The notes beneath the pieces were generated by a model. It saw only the letters and a list, made by a program, of their open reading frames with translations. It was not told where the DNA came from and did no database searches. DNA of 64,000 bases from Furcasterigmium furcatum (taxonomy: Eukaryota > Ascomycota > Sordariomycetes > Glomerellales > Plectosphaerellaceae): NCBI GenBank assembly GCA_001599815.1, contig BCIA01000005.1:4162472-4226471 (forward strand), given 5' to 3'. A program made the position numbers and the translations under genes. Shown piece by piece: positions 31,934 to 42,252 of this stretch (position 1 is the stretch's first letter; each line of letters begins with the position of its first letter).

Positions 31934-34735
31934 ATGGATCCGGCCAGCATCATCGGCACCACGGCGGCGACCTTTCAGTTCCTCGGTCTTCTCACCAAGA
32001 TTGCGACGGGCACGTGGCGGGCGTTCGCCTCAGCATGGGATGTTCCCGTCAGCGCCAGGGAGCTGCGAGACACGACGGCCCAGTTCAAGAATATGGTCGA
32101 CGAACTAAACCAGCAACTCCAGGGCGGCGAGGCCGTCGGCGCCCAGGTCCAGCTACGAGATATCTGCGCCGACTGTCTCGCCAAGGCGCGGGAGCTGCAA
32201 ACGGCAACGTCAGTTCTCGCGGACAAGGTCGAGGGCGGGAGCCGCCTGCTCTCGCTGTGGGAGGCGATGAAGCAGCAGATCGGGCCGGGGCAGCTCGACA
32301 AGATGGCCAAGACGCTGGCGGACCACCAGGGCCAGCTGGTCGCCATCACCGTCATGTGTCTGTGGGAGGACTCCCGGCGCAAAGAGCGGACGTTGCAGCA
32401 GATCCAGAGCCATATGACCGAGCTTCAGGGCATCATGGCTGAATCCAAGGCGCCCCCCTTGTATCGGCCTCCTGAAGACCCCGCCGCCAACACCCTCGCA
32501 TCTTCGAACAGGCTCCTAGAGGAGATACAGTGGGATACCACGAGGCTGCGTGAAACTCGAGACGAGATCATGGACGTCCTGATCGACTGTGACTGGAACC
32601 CGGACCCCCTGGACCCGGACGTGGAGCAGGAGTCGGAGCAGCTGCGACTGGCAAAGAGAATCGCAATGTCGCTTGATCTGACGGACAGCCGGCGACGGCG
32701 GAACGATATCTCCAAGCCATACAAGTCGACCTTTCAGTGGATATGGGAGCGAGACCCAGAGGTGGTCGGCACGAGCGTTCGCCGCCCCAAGTGGTCGAGT
32801 TTTCCAAAGTGGCTGGAGGTGGCTGACGAGAACCTCTACTGGGTCACAGGGAGGCCGGGCTCGGGAAAGTCGACGCTCATGCGGTTCATCGAGGACCACG
32901 AGAAGCTGCGAGAGCACCTGGAGTCTTGGAGACCGGAGCTGCCTTTGCATATCTGGAGCTTCTACGCCTGGAATCCCGGCGAGACCGTGGAGAAGTCCAT
33001 CGATGGCCTTGTGAGGTCGATCCTCCAGCAGGCTCTCCAGGTGATGCCGCATCTCGTTCCTGTTGTCGTGCCGAGACGATGGGCCTTTAAGACTACTCTC
33101 CGGGGGGCCCATTACCCGGGAAGTTGGGAAGTCGAAGACATGGAGAGGTACGAAGAGGGCATGTACCGCCTGCTTGCCGCTTGCCGCTCTCGCGCGAGGC
33201 TGGTGATCCTCCTCGACGGCCTGGACGAGTTCGAAGTTGCACCCAAGAGGCTCATCCGGACGATCCAGCGCATGTCCGCGCAAGGCAGCGCGAAGATCTG
33301 CGTGGCCAGCCGCCCATGGACGGAGTTCCTCGACCAGTTCCGCGCCTCTCCATGTCTCGCCGTCCATGAAATGACAGCAGGGGATATCGAGACGTACGTG
33401 ACGGGGAGTTTCCGCGTCAGCCCTGCATCCGAGGAACGACCCGGCGAGGTAACTCACCTCCAGCGGAAGGTCATCGAGGCTGCAGAGGGAGTTTTCCAAT
33501 GGGTCACCGTCGTCATGAACTTCCTCATCGAGCGGCTCGAGGCGGGCGAGTCTCAGAACGCTCTCCTTCGCGTCATCGACGAGCTTCCCGACGACTTATC
33601 TGCCTTGTACAGCGCCATCTGGGGCCGCATCACCCGTGAGCGGAGGATGCAGGCGGAGGAGATCTTTGCGCTCAAACACGCCAGTTACCGCGGGGAGCTT
33701 CGTATCGTCACGCTCTGGGCCGTTCAGGAGCGGCACGCGACGAATCTGGCCCTCCTGAAAACGACGGCGGAGAACTTCCAGGGTGTCGTGAAGGTCGTGT
33801 CCAGACTTCTCGGCAGCCGGACGCTGGGCCTGCTCGAGATTGACTCCCAAGGGATCGTGTCATATCTTCACCGGACAGTGCCGGAGTGGGCATCCCAGAA
33901 ACTTGCACGGAAACAGTCGACGCTCGAGGAGGATCTCGCTATCATCCATGGCCTTTGCACCGTGGGCCATCTCCTTCCCACTGCCGAGGCTGAGCCACAC
34001 TTGACACCGCAGTGGACGTCCGACCTTCTCCTCCAAATAGTCGCATTCCATATGGGCAAGCTCGCCGCCGCCCAGCCAGCAGCAGACGCCAAGTCCGCGG
34101 AACAGGTCGTCTCTTGGCTCGCGAACTTGGAGCGGGCCGGTTTCCACCCCCAGGATTACCCCGTCTTTGGGTACAACAACGTCCGTGGGCTGCAGTACGA
34201 ACTCCACCCCTGCGACTTCACCGAAATGCTCGCGTGCATAGGCTACGAGCCTTTCGTTCGGCCCCGCCTCCTCACGCAGGATCAGAGCTGGCGGGATGGC
34301 AAACTGTTCCTCGCATGTCTTCACCAGTTCGACTCCTTCAACAACCGGTTTCACCACCCGCCGTGGGTGCCGGTCGATGCTCGGATACGGCTGGTCCGTT
34401 TGTGCCTGGAGAACGGCGTGCCCCTGTCGCGGAGCGTGCTCAACCCCGAGACTTGCACCCCCCAGGAAGCGGCGGAGGAAGTGCGGCACATGGCCTTCTG
34501 GGCGCGCCAGGATGCGGAGAAGGACTATTATAAGCAGGTGGCGGAGTTCCTGGAGAAGATGGCCATGTCGGGGGATAAGCCGCTGCCACGTAGCAGGGCG
34601 GTGCCATGGAAGAAGCTTTTGAGGCGTAGGAGGGAGACACCAGAGGATGTGACACCAGCTGAGAATGCGGCGACGCCAGATTTGGTCACGCGCCCAGGTA
34701 TGAAGAGGGTGTTGGTAGGCCTGAGATTTTGGTGA
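31934..34735 (+). CDS. NACHT-type STAND NTPase (fungal NLR-like), no C-terminal repeats
   Basis: Single exon, 933 residues, starting MDPASIIGTTAATFQFLGL. Residues about 1-170 form an amphipathic helical N-terminal region typical of fungal STAND proteins (HeLo-like or related; exact subfamily unsure). The NACHT core has Walker A GRPGSGKST (about 306-314), a WxFYAWNPGE segment and Walker B LVILLDGLDEFE (about 418-429), then CVASRPWTEF. Beyond about 560 there is a helical region (YSAIWGRITRERRMQAEEIF) like that following NACHT in many fungal proteins, and the C-terminus lacks ankyrin, WD40 or TPR repeats. Such proteins act in non-self recognition and programmed cell death, as HET-E does. The lack of a repeat sensor and of introns is noteworthy. 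It lies next to tRNA-Ser within an otherwise housekeeping block. Confidence 0.85.
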   Translation: MDPASIIGTTAATFQFLGLLTKIATGTWRAFASAWDVPVSARELRDTTAQFKNMVDELNQQLQGGEAVGAQVQLRDICADCLAKARELQTATSVLADKVEGGSRLLSLWEAMKQQIGPGQLDKMAKTLADHQGQLVAITVMCLWEDSRRKERTLQQIQSHMTELQGIMAESKAPPLYRPPEDPAANTLASSNRLLEEIQWDTTRLRETRDEIMDVLIDCDWNPDPLDPDVEQESEQLRLAKRIAMSLDLTDSRRRRNDISKPYKSTFQWIWERDPEVVGTSVRRPKWSSFPKWLEVADENLYWVTGRPGSGKSTLMRFIEDHEKLREHLESWRPELPLHIWSFYAWNPGETVEKSIDGLVRSILQQALQVMPHLVPVVVPRRWAFKTTLRGAHYPGSWEVEDMERYEEGMYRLLAACRSRARLVILLDGLDEFEVAPKRLIRTIQRMSAQGSAKICVASRPWTEFLDQFRASPCLAVHEMTAGDIETYVTGSFRVSPASEERPGEVTHLQRKVIEAAEGVFQWVTVVMNFLIERLEAGESQNALLRVIDELPDDLSALYSAIWGRITRERRMQAEEIFALKHASYRGELRIVTLWAVQERHATNLALLKTTAENFQGVVKVVSRLLGSRTLGLLEIDSQGIVSYLHRTVPEWASQKLARKQSTLEEDLAIIHGLCTVGHLLPTAEAEPHLTPQWTSDLLLQIVAFHMGKLAAAQPAADAKSAEQVVSWLANLERAGFHPQDYPVFGYNNVRGLQYELHPCDFTEMLACIGYEPFVRPRLLTQDQSWRDGKLFLACLHQFDSFNNRFHHPPWVPVDARIRLVRLCLENGVPLSRSVLNPETCTPQEAAEEVRHMAFWARQDAEKDYYKQVAEFLEKMAMSGDKPLPRSRAVPWKKLLRRRRETPEDVTPAENAATPDLVTRPGMKRVLVGLRFW

Positions 34736-35381
34736 ATGTTGCCTGTATAAGCCGGGCCTTCCGGCATGTGTCCAAGCGTAGCCTGTCTTCTAGAGAGGTC
34801 TGCTGTAGGCAGTACCAGCGATGGACGAGCAAGTGTATGGCCATATTGCTCAGTAGGGCGGCCTCGTTGTCGGCCTAGCCAAGCTGAACTTACTACTTAC
34901 ACAGATGAGACGTCACATGCTTGAACCACCCACCTCTCTGTCAAACCGGAGAGCATGATGATCTTTCGTCGACCACTTCCAGTCCACGCAGCAGCATGTT
35001 ACCTGGGAAGCAAACCCCATGGCGTCGGGCAGCCCTATTCAAAGCCTCAAAGCACCTCGTGGCCGGCGACCAGGATCTTATCTTGTATGCTTCATTCCTA
35101 CCAACTCTACAGCCGTCTATGGAAGCGGCATCCTGACAGGGCCGAACAGCATCCCATCCTCACGCCCGGCGCGCACCAAGCAGTGCCGCCGTCTACCGGG
35201 GCCCCCTCCCCCTTTCTCCTCCCAAACGTACCGACGGAGAAAGCAGTAGAACACAGTCCTCGAAAAAATAAACAACAGAAAATAAAAAAAAGATCCTTGA
35301 TCCCAGCTCGTTCCGTTTTCAACGCCAACTCAAGGGAGAAGAGGGGAATATCCGGGTTGTTGTTGTTGTTTTAGATGGTAT
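34736..35381. other. Convergent intergenic region, NACHT gene / ARG3
   Basis: About 0.65 kb of two 3' flanks, with a (GTT)5 run at 35356-35370 just downstream of the ARG3 stop. No gene is supported. Confidence 0.5.
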
Positions 35382-38300
35382 TTACAGGGGCTTGCCGCCG
35401 ATGAACTCGGACCACCGGCGGACCTCGGACGGGATGCCCTCGGGGCGGGGGAGCTTGACGCTCATGCACTGGGCGAAGAGCATGGCGGTCTGTGATGTAT
35501 TAGCATGGGACGCAAGTCAGGCTCAGATGACAGAAAAACATACCTGGGGCTCCATGAAGAGGGGCACGCCAAAGTCGACGGCGTTCCTGCGCATGACGTA
35601 GTCGACGTCCATGATGGTCTTGCCGCGGGCCTTGGCCAGGTTGAAGACGCCGCGGATGTCGTACTTCTGGAACACCTCGCGGAGGGCGCGCTTGTCCTCC
35701 TTGGGGAACTCGATGACCTCGACCTGGACGCCGCCCTGGGCCTTGGACTCGACGAACTGCTTGACCTCCTCGTCGGCGGCGTAGAACTTGTAGCCGAGGG
35801 GCTGGAGGTAGTCGACGACGGTGGTGAGCCAGTTCTTGCTGAGCTCGCCGCCGAGGAGGATACCCTCGCCGGGCTCGGGCATGCGGAAGTTCATGGTGGA
35901 CTGGAGAGAGGCCCAGTAGGCCTCGACGAGGTCCTTGCCGAAGCAGGCAATCTCACCGGTGGAGGCCATCTCGACGCCGAGGAAGGGGTCGGCGCCGGCG
36001 AGACGGGTCCAGGAGAACTGAGGGACCTTGGTGGCGAGGTAGTCGCGCTTGATGGCCATGAGATCCTGGGGCTCGGGGACCTGCTGGCCGGAGAGCGCCT
36101 TGGTGGCAACGTCGATGAAGTTGACGCCGAGGACCTTGCTGACGAAGGGGAACGAACGGGAGGCACGGAGGTTGCACTCGATGACCTTGAGAGCGGGGAG
36201 TCCGCCCTCGGGGTCGTCGGCCTTGATGATCTGCATGTTGAAGGGACCGGTGATCTTCCAGGCCTTGGCGACCTTCTCGGCGATCTCCTTGACGCGGTCC
36301 ATGGTGGTCTGGTCCAGGTTGGCGGGGGGCAGGACGAGGGTAGCGTCACCGGAGTGGACACCGGCCTGCTCGATATGCTCGCTGACGGCGTGGACGAGGA
36401 GCTGGCCCTTGGAAGCGACACCATCGACGTCGATCTCCTGTGCGCCCTCGATGAACTTGGTGATAACGACGGGGTGGTCGGGGGAGACCTTGCTGGCGGC
36501 CTCGAGCTTCTCCTTGAGGTCCTCCTGGCTGCGGATGACAGTCATGGCGGCACCGGACAGGACGTAACTGGGACGGACGAGAACAGGGTAGCCGACCTCA
36601 TCAGCGAAAGCCTCGGCCTCCTGGACGGAGGTGAGCTCCTTCCAGGCGGGCTGATCCACACCGATGCTGTCCAGAATCCCAGAGAACTTCTGACGATCCT
36701 CAGCACGGTCAATGTCAATAGGGTCAGTGCCGAGGACGTTAGCCTTGCCGGTCTCCTGGAGGCGGAGGGCAATGTTCTGGGGGAGCTGGCCACCGACGGA
36801 CACGACGACACCCGAGGCGGCCTCGAGCTCATAGATATCCATCACGCGCTCGTAGCTAAGCTCCTCGAAGTAAAGCCTATCAGGGCAATCGAAGTCCGTG
36901 GAGAAAGTCTCGGGGTTGCTAAAAGCCAGAGTTAGTGATGGTTCCTAGTGAATGAACTTGGGACAACATACTAGTTGATCATGACCGTCTTGTTGCCCAT
37001 CTCGCGAAGCGCCTGGGTGGCGCTGACGGCACACCAATCGAACTCGACGGAGCTTCCAATACGGTAGACACCGCTACCGAGGATGATGGTGCCGTTGTCC
37101 TCAAAGGTAACATCGTGGGAAGAGGCGTTGTAGGTCGTGTAGAGGTAGTTGGTGTCAGCAGGGAACTCGGCGGCGAGGGTGTCGATCTTCTTGACGAAGG
37201 GGCGGATGCCGACGCTGGTACGGAGCTTGCGGACCTCGTCCTCGGTGCTGCCGATCTTGAGGGCGATCTGCTTGTCGGAGAAACCCTGCTTCTTGGCCTT
37301 GTGCAGGAGGTCCTTCTTCAGGCCATCCAGGCCGCCGGTCTTCTCGAGCTCGCGGTTGGTGTCGACGAGGTTCTGCAGCTTGTACAGGAACCACTTGTCG
37401 ATCTTGGTCAGCTCGTGGACCTTCTCGGGGGAGTAGTTCTCGTGGAGCATGGCCTGGCCGACAGCCAGCCAGCGACGGTCGGTGGGGTTCTGGAGCTCGA
37501 AGTCGAGGTCGTCGAACTTGTCACCCTGGAAGCCGAGGAACCCGGGGTCGACCTGGCGGATGGCCTTCTGGAACGACTCCTCAAAGGTACGGCCGATGGC
37601 CATGACCTCGCCGACGGACTTCATGGCACTGCCGATGTCGCGCTTGACGTGCTGGAACTTGCTCAGATCCCAGCGGGGCATCTTGGTGACGATGTAATCG
37701 AGCGAGGGCTCGAAGTTGGCCGTCGTGGTCTTGGTCACGGCGTTCGGGAGCTCGGGCAGGCTGTGGCCGAGGCCGATCTTGGCAGCGGTGTACGCCAGGG
37801 GGTAACCGGTGGCCTTGGAGGCCAGGGCGGAGGAACGGGAGAGACGGGCGTTGACCTCGATGACACGGTAGTCGAGGCCATCGGGCTGCAGGGCGTACTG
37901 GACGTTGCACTCTCCGACGACACCAAGATGGCGGACGATCTTGATGGCCGCGGAACGGAGCATGTGGTACTCCTCGTCGCTCAGAGTCTGACTGGGAGCA
38001 ACGACGATGGAGTCACCGGTGTGGATGCCGAGGGGGTCGAAGTTCTCCATGTTGCACACGGTGATGCAGTTGTTGTTGGCGTCGCGGACGACCTCGTACT
38101 CGAGCTCCTTCCAGCCCTTCAGGGACTTCTCAACGAGAATCTGGGGCGAGAGGGTCAGGGAGCGAGCGGCCATGTTGCGGAGCTCCTCCTCGTTGTTGGC
38201 GAAGCCAGAGCCCAGACCGCCGAGGGCGTAGGCGGCACGGACGATGATGGGGTAGCCGATCTTGGAAGCGGCATCGAGGGCCTCGTCGACGGTGCCGACG

Positions 38301-39098
38301 GCGATAGACTTGGCAATGGGGATATCGATCTCGTCGAGGGCGCGGGCGAACAGGTCACGATCCTCACTCGTCTCGAGGGTCTTGACGCTGGTGCCGAGGA
38401 CCTTGACGCCGTACTTCTCGAACAGGCCGAGGCGCTGCATCTGAACACCGAGGTTCAGCGCAGTCTGTCCACCGAAGGACAGGAAGATGCCGTCGGGCTT
38501 TTCCCTCTCGATGACATAGGTGACATATTCGGGGGTGACGGGCAGGTAGTAGACCTCGTCGGCGAGGGAGTGGTTGGTCTGGATGGTAGCGATGTTGGGG
38601 TTGATGAGGACCGAGGCGACGCCGGCCTCCTTCAGGGCCTTGAGGGCTTGCGAACCTGTTGGGTGAGTCGTGTTAGCCAAGCCTGGTCTTCCTCAGAGTG
38701 ACTCATGCCTCGACTCGAGTTCGAGTTTGAGGTCTGGCGGGCAGCAGAGACGAACCTGAGTAGTCGAACTCTCCGGCCTGGCCAATGGCGAGACCACCGC
38801 TACCGATGACCAGGACCTTCTTGACATCGACGGTCTCAGAGGGCTTGATAGCTCCGCTCTCGAGGTAGGCCTTGGGGTTGGGGGCCTGCTGGGCGACGCT
38901 GGCGCATACGGTGGAGGACTGGAAGAAGCGCTTCTGGGTGAGCCTGGCCTGGCACCTCTGCAAGTTGGCGGCAGAGAAGGTCCTGGGAGCGGCCGTCACG
39001 AAGTGCCTGGCCGGCAGGACAGTTGGGACTCGTCGACCATGTCGAAGGACTGCCGGAGCTCGACCTGCCAGCGAATGGGACATGGCCGCGGACGGCAT
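35382..39098 (-). CDS. arg-3: Carbamoyl-phosphate synthase (arginine-specific) large subunit
   Basis: Four exons: 38756-39098, 36972-38655, 35544-36918 and 35382-35489, giving 1169 residues. It makes carbamoyl phosphate from bicarbonate, ammonia supplied by the small subunit, and two ATP, for arginine synthesis; the Neurospora ortholog arg-3 is mitochondrial. Residues 1-70 are Arg/Ala/Ser-rich without acidic residues, a good mitochondrial transit peptide (MSHSLAGRAPAVLRHGRR). Two ATP-grasp halves follow: VLVIGSGGLAIGQAGEFDYSGSQAL spans intron 1 (split), FLSFGGQTALNLGVQ, ENFDPLGIHTGDSI, then VVVSVGGQLPQNIAL and the second half. Intron 2 sits in INYNPET and intron 3 near the C-terminal allosteric region. 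Intron 1, 100 nt, is the longest in the window and holds a perfect TGACTCA. As a single-domain large subunit (no fused ATCase), it is the arginine, not the pyrimidine, enzyme. Confidence 0.95.
38699..38705. promoter_or_regulatory. Perfect GCN4/CPC1 site in ARG3 intron 1
   Basis: TGACTCA, the palindromic site for the bZIP amino-acid regulator (Gcn4 in yeast, CPC1 in filamentous fungi). A near match TGAGTCG lies at 38664-38670 in the same intron. An intronic site about 0.4 kb inside the gene could act as an enhancer; this is inference. Confidence 0.45.
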
Positions 39099-40073
39099 TG
39101 CGAAAGGTCCAGCAGTTCCGTGAAGCTCTTAGGGGACCCTAGGTGGTGTAGGGAGAGGGGGAGGAAGAGCTGTGTCTGGCAGGCCGCGGCCAATTGAGGG
39201 AGACGGGATGGCGTAGGATTTTTGCGCTCAAAGGAACGGTATGGGTTTGTGACTCTGCCCGCCAGAGGTTTAGCAGCAGACAGTGGAAGGTTTGGGGCGG
39301 ATCGGTGTGGAGCGATAGGCTGGCTATCTCATCAATCAGTCAATGGCCGTACGACGGAAGCTCACCAAAATGGCGGTCCGCGGTGAGTAACACCCGATAA
39401 GATAAGGAAATTTTTCTTTGACTTCAGTGGCCGGCGTCGGCGGTGGTTCCAATCAGGGCCTTCCAATTCGCAGGAACGCGACAGGGGGGCGCCGCAATCG
39501 CAGGGGACCACAGCCGGCTCTAACCCTAAACGTCCAGATCTCCAGGCCCTCTTCAGGGCATGACACCTGACGCTGGACGAGATGGGGGCTTGCGGTGGGC
39601 TGAATGAGTCGTGAATTTCTGAAGAGGTCTCACTGTCCAACATGCAGTGGAAATTGAGACTCGATGCATTGGCCCTCCGCTCGTTCAATTGACCTGAAGA
39701 ACCCATGTACGATCCCCGCGACGATACCGGAGCCTTGCAGCTCCCCACGATCAAGCCCAGTCGCGTGCCCCGCCAACCATCTCGCTGACCGGTGCAACTT
39801 CGAGCTGGGCAGACCTGGAAAGGGTGAGATCGGCTCCGTGTCAAGCGCTCCATTTTGTGCGCTGGGGTGGGGATGTCGGCGCGCCCCTTTATTGGACGGC
39901 CGGCGCTCCCATCCGACTTCACTCAACAAGTCTCGTCGTGAGTCCTCACGTGCACTACTCAAGACGAGCACGGGGGTCTAGCATCCGTGGTATTTTCATT
40001 CCGCCGCTTGACACGCCATCCCAGGTCGTACAATCATGTCCCTTATCTATCATCTACCATAGGCCTCTCGCGT
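39099..40073. other. ARG3 promoter and FRS2 3' flank
   Basis: About 1 kb. Near-CPC1 sites (TGACTC at 39250-39255, TGAGTC at 39605-39610) and a GATAAG pair lie here. The 186-codon frame on the minus strand near 39362-39922 has no family resemblance and no start context support. Confidence 0.5.
39396..39406. promoter_or_regulatory. Tandem GATAAG pair upstream of ARG3
   Basis: Two GATAAG elements overlapping by one base (39396-39401, 39401-39406), about 300 bp upstream of the ARG3 ATG. GATAAG is the site of nitrogen GATA factors (AreA/NIT2). Motif and position only. Confidence 0.35.
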
Positions 40074-41849
40074 CTAGCTCTTCTCCAGCCGCACGGCCGG
40101 GTTCCTCTCGATGAAGCCCAGGTCGACCTTGTGTCCCAGCAGCTCGCGGATGTTCGAGATGCCATACTTGATCATCGTCGGCCTCTCCAGACTCAGGCCC
40201 CAGCCGTACACCCTCATGTCCTTGGGCAGGCCCATCGCCTCCAGCATCTCCGGGCGGAACATGCCGCTGTTGCCGATCTCGACCAGCTTGTTGAGGCCCT
40301 TGTGGAAGCTGAAGATCTCCATGCTGGGCTCGGTGTAGGGGTTGTACGCGGGCTTGAACTTGAGGTCCGTGATGCCCATCTTGTTGAAGAAGATCTCCAT
40401 GAACTCCATCAGGCCACCCAGGGTGAGGCCGTAGTCGGCGATAACACCCTCGACCTGGTGGAACTCGGCAAGATGGGTGGCGTCGACGCTGTGGTACATG
40501 GTTAGTCATGGCAGACTTGGAGAAGCGAACCCGGGTGACTCACGTCTCGTTACGGAAGACCCTGTCGATAGAGAAGTACCGCGCGGGGGGCGGCCGGCCA
40601 TCGGGGCCCTTCATGCCAGCCAGCTTGTGCAGCATCGCCGTGGAGATGGCGGTGGTGTGCGTTCGCAGAACAAGCCTCTCGGCCTCCTCGGCAGCCCAGG
40701 GGTAGCGGTAGCCGATCGAGCCGTACTTTCCACCCTGGTGCACCTGCTTGACGTTCTCCCAGTACGCCTCGTAGTCCCTGGTGTCGTCTTCCGACTCGGG
40801 ACCCGGCCTTCCGGCAGTCTTGGGGTCTGAGATGTAGAAGGTGTCCTGGAGGTCACGGGCGGGGTGTTGTTGCGGGACTGTAGTCACAGGTTAGCACGCA
40901 GCCCCTTGTCTCCTCTGTGATTAAATACTGCTGAGTCTTACCGAAGAGAGCATCGAAGTTGTAGAACTAGGCATGGAGTCAGTGGAATGCACATCCAGAA
41001 GCTGAAAAGAGCATGACATACCCCGGTCTCGACGTATTTGTTCGTCGGCATCTCCTCGAAGCCCATCTCGAAGAAGATCTGCCTGAACTCGTGGCGCACC
41101 TTGTTCAGAGGATGCAGAGCGCCAGCGTTCTGCACCGCACCGAGCGCCTTGAAGTTGTACGGCTTGAAGTCGACCGTCTTCCACGCGCCCGAGGCGAGCA
41201 GATCGGCCGTCAGGTCCGTCTCCTCCTTCTTGATCTCCAGCGCGAACTCGTCTCCCTTCCAGATCTCGAAGCTGATCACCTTCTGCGTCTTCAGGAGCTT
41301 GCGCTTCTTGAGGTCGATGAGGATCTTCAGGTCGTGTGTCTTGTGCTTGGCGATGTGGGAGAGCTGTTCCCGCGTCACGTCCTGGATCTTGTCGGCCTGT
41401 TTCGCGGTCAGCCATCATGTCGTAGGGTTCGCAAATAGTGCTGCTCAACTCACCACCGCGACAAGCTTTCCGTCGTCGCTCTTCTTCACCCACTTCTCCT
41501 TGAAGGCCTTGCCCTGGCCGACCTTGGTGACGGTCTTGTCGCCGATGGTCTTCTCCAGGTCCTGCACCGTCATACCCCCCACGGCTTGGCGCAGTGCCTC
41601 GAAGACACGGGCCTCATGACTGCCGTGCTCCGCGATCTGTTGTCCCTCGAGCTCAAGGATGGCTTCTTCCCTCTCAATCGTCTCATATTTGACCATGGAA
41701 CGGCTGGCAAGTCGGTCGAGAGCGGCCTTGATGTCGACAAAGGGGACCTCAGGGAAGGACTCGGCAGACAGCAGATGATCCTTCTGCGACAGGGTGTAAA
41801 GGATCCGAGTCGTCAAATCCCCCGAGGGGGCACTGCCGGCGGTCGTCAT
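40074..41849 (-). CDS. FRS2: Cytosolic phenylalanyl-tRNA synthetase alpha subunit
   Basis: Five exons: 41454-41849, 41022-41396, 40942-40966, 40544-40877 and 40074-40488, giving 514 residues. With the beta subunit it charges tRNA-Phe. Residues 1-130 are the winged-helix N-terminal part (VFEALRQAVGGMTVQDLEK); the class II core follows with HPARDLQDTFYI, motif 2 RVFRNET, the HQVEGV segment and motif 3 GWGLSLERPTMIKYGI. The third exon is only 25 nt (FYNFDALF plus one base) and is required: skipping it breaks the frame and loses family text. The intron between RNET and VDATH interrupts the motif 2 loop. The ATG at 41849 (MTTAGSAPSGD) is the first in frame. A perfect TGAGTCA lies 61 bp upstream. 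It is divergent from DSC4. Confidence 0.95.
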
Positions 41850-42252
41850 GGTGCGGGTTGCGTGTCGAGGGCGTCGAGTTTGCGAATTGGGCTGCGCTCT
41901 CGTCGGACTTGAGTCACCGATGGTGTTTCGCGGCAGAAATAATTACAGCTCTCCAAATGGCGGGGCACGGTCGCCAACAGTGACTCTCCACTGGAGGGGG
42001 CTTTGCCAAGGCCGGTCCAGGGGTCGTCCCTCCGTATTTTCGTTTCTCCAGCTTCCGAACCGCGGACGTCGTAGGTGGCCCGAGCGCCTAGCTGTCAAGG
42101 CCACTGCATGGCGTCACTTGGTACAGTTGTAGCAGTCAACTCCAAGCATCCTCCATCAGCCACCAACCGCTTTTCGAAACGATGCAGCTTTCGCCACCGA
42201 ACCTTGGACGTTCATGAGCTCACCCCCGCGATACCAATGAGCGTCCCGAGCT
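41850..42252. other. Divergent promoter FRS2/DSC4
   Basis: 403 bp between the two start codons, with a perfect CPC1/GCN4 site close to FRS2 and a 6/7 match TGACTCT at 41981-41987. No gene is supported. Confidence 0.6.
41910..41916. promoter_or_regulatory. Perfect GCN4/CPC1 site in the FRS2 promoter
   Basis: TGAGTCA, 61 bp upstream of the FRS2 ATG. Aminoacyl-tRNA synthetase genes are known targets of cross-pathway (general amino acid) control, so the position makes sense. Binding is inferred. Confidence 0.5.

Noticed and set aside
32516..33499. 327-codon minus-strand frame in the NACHT gene
   Set aside because: The plus strand carries intact Walker A and B motifs in a single 933-codon frame.
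35505..38701. Long plus-strand open frames (476 and 528 codons) across ARG3
   Set aside because: They are antisense to exons of carbamoyl-phosphate synthase, which has clear family text. Strong third-position C/G bias removes stops on the opposite strand.
39362..39922. 186-codon minus-strand frame upstream of ARG3
   Set aside because: No conserved-looking content; occupies the ARG3 promoter.
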